Position numbers and translations under genes: made by a program. Below are positions 5,691 through 10,246 of a DNA stretch of 10,246 nucleotides, one piece after another. Origin of the DNA: an uncultured Oscillospiraceae bacterium. GTDB taxonomy: Bacteria > Bacillota > Clostridia > Oscillospirales > Oscillospiraceae. Every line of letters starts with the position of its first letter. Position 1 is the stretch's first letter. A model generated the notes under the pieces. That model had not been told where the DNA came from, did not search any database, and worked only from the letters and a program-made list of their open reading frames with translations. The DNA is taken from NCBI GenBank assembly GCA_934569195.1, contig CAKTKB010000047.1:1-10246 (forward strand), given 5' to 3'.

Positions 5691-6148
5691 TATTTTCCTC
5701 CAACCTCGAAGTGGCGCATTGCGACGCTTCCGAAGTCCTTTTCGTCCACCTTCGTTACCTTGTAAACATCGTCATATAGTGCCTCGATTTGCTGCTCGCT
5801 CTTTTCAGGCTCTACGACTTCGCCCTTGACAAAAAATGTTGTGCCACCGTTGCCGTCCGTGGACAACGTCCACAACCCGCTTTTGTCTGATGCGCGCCAA
5901 AACTCCTGCGGACCAACATAGCGTTTTGTTGTGCCGGTCACGCCGTCTACCGCATCCACGTCAAACGGGATATACAGATTCACAGCGTCCGCGCTTTCCA
6001 GTCCGCTTTCGCGGACGTTGACACCCTTCGATGCTTGCAACATCACGCCGCGCAAAACGGTAATGTAAGCATGTTCGATGTCAGAAAATGTGTCTTGATC
6101 GCTCTCGACGGTGACGTTGTAGACGGTTACAGTGTGGGGCGCGTACAT
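5690..6148 (-). CDS. Head closure / minor capsid protein (DUF6751-like)
   Basis: A 152-residue protein of the neck module. The visible pattern is MYAPHTVTVYN at the start, DAVNLYIPFDV (54-64), RYVGPQEFW (76-84), SGLWTLSTDG (90-99) and a C-terminal VDEKDFGSVAMRHFEVGGK (134-152). This matches the DUF6751-type and Minor_capsid_1-like proteins found second after the major capsid in Clostridia phages. By position it is the counterpart of SPP1 gp16, which stops DNA leaking after packaging. An upstream in-frame ATG at 6154 directly abuts AGGAGG (6160-6155), too close to be used. The ATG at 6148 has the ideal 6-nt spacing and was chosen. It overlaps the preceding gene by 22 nt. Confidence 0.85.
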   Translation of the reverse strand: MYAPHTVTVYNVTVESDQDTFSDIEHAYITVLRGVMLQASKGVNVRESGLESADAVNLYIPFDVDAVDGVTGTTKRYVGPQEFWRASDKSGLWTLSTDGNGGTTFFVKGEVVEPEKSEQQIEALYDDVYKVTKVDEKDFGSVAMRHFEVGGK

Positions 6149-6561
6149 CTGCATCCTCCTCTGTACAGTAAGCCGGTATGTGCAAGATACTCGTTGCAGG
6201 TATCTGCAAGCAGCTTTCTCGCGCTGTCCGTTGCGGACAGCGCGGAGACCGCAGCGTCTCCGCCTGTCACAAGCGTCCTGGAGTAGTTGCCGACCGTTTC
6301 GCTCTTGATCTCTGCGTCTGCTGCGGACGCATCCGTCAGACGCTTTGTTGCAAGAGCCTGCGCTGCGTCAATTACGGCATACTTGTCCACAAGAGCGCTG
6401 CAGCACATTTTTACCGCATCGAGGTCGGCATTGTCCTTTGCGCGATTCTGCGTGTAGTAATCGAGGAAAGAGCTGGCACGGACAACAAGACGCGGAAAAT
6501 CGGTTTCACTCACAGCGCCCATGTAAGTGCCAGAGTAGTATTCAAAGTCTGCGTAAGTCAT
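6127..6561 (-). CDS. Head-tail connector protein (gp6/gp15-like)
   Basis: A 144-residue mostly helical protein in the first position after the major capsid, where the head-tail connector (HK97 gp6, SPP1 gp15) is found. Such proteins form a ring under the portal. Visible patterns are FEYYSGTYMG (6-15), FPRLVVRASSFLDYYTQNR (22-40), a helix with CCSALVDKYAVIDAA (53-67), IKSETVGNYSRTL (85-97) and YLAHTGLLYRGG (125-136). SExVGxYS followed by TGLLYRG is common in this class. The frame is open to a TTG at 6576 and an ATG at 6573, but GGAGG (6571-6567) lies 5 nt before the ATG at 6561, so translation should start there, 16 nt after the capsid stop. Confidence 0.85.
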   Translation of the reverse strand: MTYADFEYYSGTYMGAVSETDFPRLVVRASSFLDYYTQNRAKDNADLDAVKMCCSALVDKYAVIDAAQALATKRLTDASAADAEIKSETVGNYSRTLVTGGDAAVSALSATDSARKLLADTCNEYLAHTGLLYRGGCRCTRPTL

Positions 6562-6577
6562 CAGCGCCTCCATCAAG

Positions 6578-7720
6578 TTACTTTGCAGTCACGGTCGCGC
6601 TGCCGCTCTTGATTGCGTGATAGTTACCATCGCATTCAACGACAGTGATCTTCTGCCCGGTCGCAACCGTCAGGTCGCTCTTGCCATCCCAGTCATTCCA
6701 CGCGGCGACGTTATCGCCGTAAGCGACGGTCGGGGCGGTCGTTGCGTCGGTAGCATACTTGTACTTGTTGCCCGCTGCGGTCTTGGTGGGGGAAACGGTC
6801 AGTTTTGTATCACCGCTCTTGGTGCCAGCCGCAGAAGTAACGGTCAGAGTACCCAGCGTGCCGCTGTCAATAGTGCCCACCACTACGCCGTCGATGCGTT
6901 CGGCAAACAACTCCATGCCATTGATAACGGTATCGGAGGCGGTCATATTTGTGTAATCAGGCTCTTCATGGATTCCAATGTAGCCCGTGGCATCGGTAGT
7001 GAAGTCGAACACCTCGCCGAGGTCAGCGCCGTTCACAGGGATGTAGTACAGAACGATGTTATCCTTTGCTGTGGCGTAAATTTTACCCTTGGGAACGCTG
7101 GCGTTCATGATGAGAGTACCAAGACCGAGGAAGTTCTCCACATAGGACATACCGAAAGCGGTCTGCACGGTGATGCTGGCAGTGGACAGGTAGTCTGCAA
7201 CGTCCAGAGGATTCATGAAGTACACAGCGCCGATCTCGTCGTCCTCAAACAGCACCTGCAAATTGCCCCACGCCTGCGCAAGCACAGTCTGAAAGTTCTT
7301 GCCGCTCACAGCGCCAGTGCCGGTGGCGAGAAAGTCGAAAAAGCTCTTACGGATGCCCTTCTGAACATCCTTCAGCATCTCGTCAGTGGTCATTTCCACC
7401 GCCTGATCGTAGCCGCGGTCTGTGATTGCCTCGGCAGAGGTAGCCTTGCGCCACTTCTTGAGTGTGATTTCCTTGTAATTCACGGCCTCGGTCTTGTAGT
7501 GGGAGAGAGGAATGGTATCGCCCTCTGCCACGACGCCGCTCTCCAGCGTGCCGGTCGCCTTGTAGCTCTTGAGCACAGTGCCAGCCTGCTTGGAAATTTT
7601 GCGGGTAACGCCCAAAGCCTCCATCAATTTCTTGATGGAATAGCCGAACATTTCGGTAAATTCGATCTCGCGCACGCGCGCAAGGTCAGCTTTCTTAATC
7701 AGTTTCGGATCAGCAGCCAT
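6578..7720 (-). CDS. Major capsid protein with C-terminal accessory domain
   Basis: A 380-residue major capsid protein that assembles the icosahedral shell. It directly follows the scaffold gene. Residues 1 to about 285 read as an HK97-fold capsid protein of the P22 coat / N4 gp56-like type. Evidence is the helical N-terminus with FTEMFGYSIKKLMEALGVTR (21-40), the strand region EGDTIPLSHYKTEAV (66-80), ITLKKWRKATSAEAI (85-99), AVYFMNPLDVADYL (165-178), LGTLIMNASVPKGKIYAT (200-217) and NGMELFAERIDGVVVGTI (267-284). The last 93 residues (about 288-380), rich in T, S, G and A, look like a separate beta-sandwich domain: TLTVTSAAGTKSGDTKLTV, an aromatic WNDWDG and a final ITVVECDGNYHAIKSG. This is probably a surface decoration. 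AAAAGGAGAT precedes the ATG; the scaffold stop is 2 nt away. Confidence 0.93.
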   Translation of the reverse strand: MAADPKLIKKADLARVREIEFTEMFGYSIKKLMEALGVTRKISKQAGTVLKSYKATGTLESGVVAEGDTIPLSHYKTEAVNYKEITLKKWRKATSAEAITDRGYDQAVEMTTDEMLKDVQKGIRKSFFDFLATGTGAVSGKNFQTVLAQAWGNLQVLFEDDEIGAVYFMNPLDVADYLSTASITVQTAFGMSYVENFLGLGTLIMNASVPKGKIYATAKDNIVLYYIPVNGADLGEVFDFTTDATGYIGIHEEPDYTNMTASDTVINGMELFAERIDGVVVGTIDSGTLGTLTVTSAAGTKSGDTKLTVSPTKTAAGNKYKYATDATTAPTVAYGDNVAAWNDWDGKSDLTVATGQKITVVECDGNYHAIKSGSATVTAK

Positions 7721-7722
7721 TT

Positions 7723-8316
7723 TTAATCTCCTTTTCTAAACAAATCCATATTTGCGGCGATTGCAGCGCGCCGCTCCGCTCTGTCTGTGATTTGCATGAT
7801 CTCGTCTTTTGTCATCGCTTTGCCGTCGTCGTTGAGACGTGCGCCCATGTCCACACGGACAGAAGGCTTGGAGACAAGCCCCTTGTAAGTGCCGTCTATG
7901 AGTGCATCAAGGCTCTTTGTATCCTTGATCTTCTCGCCGTCCATCTCCAATGCGGTCATTTCCTCGCCGCAGCCGCGCATAGCAAGATCGAGATTTGCGC
8001 CCGTGATATTTTTGCTTTCAAAGTAAGCCCGGACAGCCTTTTCCTTTGCCGCCTTGCTTTCCTTTGCTGCGATGCCGGATTTATAAGCCTCAAATTCCGA
8101 GTGTTCCTTTTCGTACTTCTCCTTATAGCCGCCATCGCCTGCCGCCTTGAGGTCGTCCAACTGTTTCTGGACGTCTGGCAGTTTCTCTGCGTCCGACTTG
8201 TACTTGCTAACATCAGCTTTCAAGCCGTCAACGGTATCGGTATGTGCTTCAATGATGGTGTCCACCTGTTCATCGGTGTGCCCCATTCCCTTAAGTAACT
8301 TTCTAGTTAAAGCCAT
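7723..8316 (-). CDS. Phage scaffold protein (GP20 type)
   Basis: A 197-residue scaffold protein of the phage minor structural protein GP20 family (PF06810). It guides capsid assembly and is not part of the mature shell in related phages. The N-terminal signature LTRKLLKGMGHTDEQVDTII (3-22) followed by EAHTDTVDGLK is diagnostic. A long charged coiled-coil region follows (about 33-95, rich in K, E, D and A). Then come VRAYFESKNITGANLDLAMR (95-114), LDALIDGTYKGLVSKP (135-150) and a helical C-terminus DRAERRAAIAANMDLFRKGD. AGGAAAGGAAG precedes the ATG at 8316. The gene sits between the minor capsid and major capsid genes, the normal order. Confidence 0.95.
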   Translation of the reverse strand: MALTRKLLKGMGHTDEQVDTIIEAHTDTVDGLKADVSKYKSDAEKLPDVQKQLDDLKAAGDGGYKEKYEKEHSEFEAYKSGIAAKESKAAKEKAVRAYFESKNITGANLDLAMRGCGEEMTALEMDGEKIKDTKSLDALIDGTYKGLVSKPSVRVDMGARLNDDGKAMTKDEIMQITDRAERRAAIAANMDLFRKGD

Positions 8317-8401
8317 TTCGATCTTCCTTTCCTTTGTCCGCAGTTCGTCGCGGCGATAGATTGTATAAAAACCGCAGTGCTTCGCGGGTTTTACCTGTAA
8401 A
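8317..8401 (-). other. Longest minus-strand gap of the head module, with a hairpin
   Basis: An 85-nt spacer between the minor capsid and scaffold genes; elsewhere on this strand genes are a few nt apart or overlap, except at the moron insertion. It holds an imperfect inverted repeat with arms at 8392-8384 and 8375-8367 (AAAACCCGC / GCGGTTTTT, one unpaired or mismatched base) and an 8-nt loop. On the minus strand the 3' arm ends in TTTTT, so it could be a weak intrinsic terminator or an mRNA-stabilising hairpin ahead of the highly expressed scaffold and capsid genes. No clear promoter is seen in the remainder. Confidence 0.5.
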
Positions 8402-9592
8402 TTATTTGTAGAAAACTTTTGTTCTTTCTGGTTGCTCCGGCAATCCTGCCGCCTTGCTGTACCTGCTATATTCTGCGTTCAGCCGCCGAAGCTTTATATT
8501 TGCGGCGGTCGCGTCTTCGGGAAGCCCTGCTTCTTTGTATGCGTTTCTAAGCTTTTTCTGCGCGCGAATTTGACGCTCTATGCGGCGCTGCATCTGCGTC
8601 GCTTCATATGCCGTGTAAGTCTTTCCGTCAAACGTGCAGCCAAGACCATTGTCGATATGCTCAAGCTGTTCGTCTGTGTAAGTTCGCTCCGAAACTCCCG
8701 GAATAAACGGGTATTTGTGATGCCTACAGTTTGCACCTGTCAGACCGTCAACATATCCGTAACCTGTCGTTTCCACAAGGTCATCATAAAGCCCCAGCGG
8801 GTCAGGTTCTCCGCTTTCGCTCTGGTAATAGACTTTTCCTTGCCAGTCCTTGTGGCTTGACCACGGCGAAGCACCCGGCTTGTCACGCGCCCCAGAGTGC
8901 GCAGACACTTCAAAGTATCTCGTATCAAGGTACTCTGCGCTTTGGTTCGTGTACTGGTCGCAGATCTGGTTCACGCCGGTCATGACAGCTCTCCGGACAG
9001 CAACGTCGATGTGGTCAACGTGCCCGCTTTCGTAGTTCACGACTTTCAGACCGCCTGCAAGTTGCTGCACCGCAGACTTGATCGCCTGATTGTAGCTGAT
9101 AGCCCCGCTCTGAATCTGCATAACAGCAGAATCCAACGCCCACTGATATGCACGCGCAGGCGGGAGCATCGTCCTGCCTTTGTCCACCAGAAATCCCATA
9201 GACCGCGTGATGTTGTGGAATTCGTCGAGCGTCTGCGCTCGGATTGCTTCGATGGTTGCAGTGTTCACCAGAATATCAGGCTGTGTCAGCCCCGCGAGGT
9301 CAATAACCTCTGTGTAATACTTCTGGTTTCTGGCAATAACATCATCGAAAAGCTCCTTGAGCTTCTTCTCGCTGATTCCAGCGGTCTTGCGGATTGCTTT
9401 TTCAATCTCCTTCGTGTCGATACCATGCGAACGAAGCGCTCTGATTGCCTGAACAGTCACTTCGTTCAGCTGGTCTTTCAGCGCAAGGCGGCTGCAAATT
9501 TCGTCGAGCAGCGTATCTTCAAGACCACGAAAGAGTTCGGCAAGTTCTTCTGGAAGCGCGTCAAGGACTTCCGGCTGAAACGGATATTTCAT
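8402..9592 (-). CDS. Phage minor capsid protein (Phage_min_cap2)
   Basis: A 396-residue minor capsid protein of the Phage_min_cap2 family (PF06152), which lies between portal and scaffold genes in many Firmicutes phages. It is the functional counterpart of the Mu gpF / SPP1 gp7 head proteins, which associate with the portal and may be ejected with DNA. The N-terminal half is helical, with the Arg-Ala-containing MLPPARAYQWALDSAVMQIQ (142-161). VDHIDVAVRRAVMTGVNQ (192-209) is a strong family signature. The C-terminal core has VSAHSGARDKPGASPW (229-244), HKDWQGKVYY (247-256), and GLTGANCRHHKYPFIPGVSE (283-302), with conserved Cys and His. The last 90 residues are basic and helical. GGAGG seven nt before ATG 9592 fixes the start, and the gene overlaps the DUF4417-type gene by 32 nt. 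Confidence 0.93.
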   Translation of the reverse strand: MKYPFQPEVLDALPEELAELFRGLEDTLLDEICSRLALKDQLNEVTVQAIRALRSHGIDTKEIEKAIRKTAGISEKKLKELFDDVIARNQKYYTEVIDLAGLTQPDILVNTATIEAIRAQTLDEFHNITRSMGFLVDKGRTMLPPARAYQWALDSAVMQIQSGAISYNQAIKSAVQQLAGGLKVVNYESGHVDHIDVAVRRAVMTGVNQICDQYTNQSAEYLDTRYFEVSAHSGARDKPGASPWSSHKDWQGKVYYQSESGEPDPLGLYDDLVETTGYGYVDGLTGANCRHHKYPFIPGVSERTYTDEQLEHIDNGLGCTFDGKTYTAYEATQMQRRIERQIRAQKKLRNAYKEAGLPEDATAANIKLRRLNAEYSRYSKAAGLPEQPERTKVFYK

Positions 9593-10208
9593 TTGCTTTC
9601 CTCCGTTTCACAATATCGTCATAGTGCGGCTTCACGCGAATTACATTCCAGTCGCATTCCTCCGGCACTTTTCCGTAAAAGATAACCCATTCCGGCGACA
9701 GCCGTTTCATCATTTCCTCGTAGCCGCGCAGGAACAGTCGTTTGCTATCCTTGTTTGCCTGCGTTCCAACCGAAGAAACCGCTACTATGCCGCCGACAGG
9801 CTCACCGTCGAAGCACCAATCATAGCTGCTCTCATCACTCCATGATATGGTCGGATATACCGTCATACCGTGAAGCTGCCAATATGCCGCCAGCCAGTGC
9901 TTGCGGTAATGGTTGTATATCTGCATCGCCAGTGGCATATCTGTATATGTGGAGAAATCCGGCGCGCACACCGCCGCAAACTGTTGCAGTTTTGGTATGT
10001 ACTTATCCGGTGTGTTCCAGTGCCTTACAAATTGATAATCGTCCACAAAGAAATGCACGATTTTATCTTCTGGGTTCTTTTCCGAAAGAAAATAGTTTCC
10101 AGGAATAAAACACCCTTGTGGATATGCTTTGACCGGCTCGATTTGCGGAATATCATATTTACCAACGCTGGGGAATGTAAACTTGTCCAGATTTTCAAAG
10201 TTAATCAT
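9561..10208 (-). CDS. DUF4417-type phage protein of unknown function
   Basis: A 215-residue protein that I recognise as DUF4417-like. Evidence is the N-terminal FPSVGKYDIPQIEPV (13-27), a FFVDDYQFVRHWNTPDKYIP segment (about 48-67), CAPDFSTYTDMPLAMQIYNH (about 76-95), then GGIVAVSSVGTQANKDSK (138-155) and a C-terminal YEEMMKRLSPEWVIFYGKVP (164-183). Such proteins recur beside portal and head genes in Firmicutes phages and other mobile elements, but no biochemical role is established that I know of. It overlaps the minor capsid gene by 32 nt, so it is part of the head operon. The ATG at 10208 has no clear ribosome binding site within 15 nt, so it may be coupled to an upstream gene. Confidence 0.85.
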   Translation of the reverse strand: MINFENLDKFTFPSVGKYDIPQIEPVKAYPQGCFIPGNYFLSEKNPEDKIVHFFVDDYQFVRHWNTPDKYIPKLQQFAAVCAPDFSTYTDMPLAMQIYNHYRKHWLAAYWQLHGMTVYPTISWSDESSYDWCFDGEPVGGIVAVSSVGTQANKDSKRLFLRGYEEMMKRLSPEWVIFYGKVPEECDWNVIRVKPHYDDIVKRRKANEISVSAGSP

Positions 10209-10246
10209 AGAAAATTGTTAAAAAGCCCTTGTGAATAGCTTCCGTT
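10201..10246 (-). other. Right edge: probable end of the upstream head gene, frame unresolved
   Basis: On the minus strand all three frames are open from the window edge to a stop near the DUF4417-type start: TAA at 10220-10218, TGA at 10207-10205 (overlapping the ATG as ATGA) and TAA at 10203-10201. One of these is probably the end of the preceding gene, which by order in related phages would be the portal protein. The ATGA overlap is the most typical coupling arrangement and would explain the missing ribosome binding site, but at most 13 codons are visible and none is recognisable. Confidence 0.35.

Noticed and set aside
6617-7726. 369-codon open frame on the plus strand opposite the major capsid gene
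   Set aside because: The capsid protein on the minus strand is clearly recognisable. The antisense frame stays open because of codon use and has no family resemblance or translation signals.
8897-9685. 262-codon open frame on the plus strand opposite the minor capsid gene
   Set aside because: Antisense to a strong Phage_min_cap2 match; no ribosome binding site and no recognisable protein features.

Overview
This window is a piece of the late structural (head-to-tail) module of a siphovirus-type phage, most likely a prophage of a Gram-positive gut Clostridia host (Oscillospiraceae-like). The reasons are the roughly 50% GC content, strong AGGAGG-type ribosome binding sites, and a gene order built from families typical of Firmicutes phages (Phage_min_cap2, GP20 scaffold, Minor_capsid_2, Minor_capsid_3, Gp15). 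The host assignment is inference. No integrase, attachment site, lysis gene, tRNA or bacterial housekeeping gene lies in the window, so prophage and free phage cannot be told apart.

All structural genes are on the minus strand and read from right to left. Head genes come first: a DUF4417-type protein (10208-9561), a minor capsid protein (9592-8402), a short gap with a hairpin (8401-8317), a GP20-type scaffold protein (8316-7723) and the major capsid protein with an extra C-terminal domain (7720-6578). The head-tail interface follows as four tightly packed or overlapping small genes: connector (6561-6127), head closure (6148-5690), HK97 gp10-like (5690-5280) and tail terminator (5293-4838). 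The tail module is next: major tail protein (4835-4305), two overlapping tail assembly chaperone-type genes (4293-3874 and 3886-3317), tape measure protein (2813-597), a DUF6711-type tail protein (607-227), and the start of a distal tail or baseplate protein that runs off the left edge (224-1).

The most notable feature is a single plus-strand gene (2882-3292) inserted between the second chaperone gene and the tape measure gene, against the direction of the operon. It has its own promoter-like sequence, a good ribosome binding site and a one-directional intrinsic terminator, which is the classic layout of a phage moron. It encodes a 136-residue protein of unrecognised family, with a beta-rich N-terminal part and one C-terminal membrane helix. 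A small membrane protein next to the tape measure gene suggests, by inference, superinfection exclusion or another lysogenic conversion role.

The second notable feature is within the tape measure protein: four tandem glycine-rich hydrophobic repeats spaced at exactly 53 residues (159 nt), plus a fifth degenerate copy. Together the structural genes make the capsid shell on a scaffold, the connector and stopper joining head to tail, and a long tail tube whose length is set by the tape measure protein.
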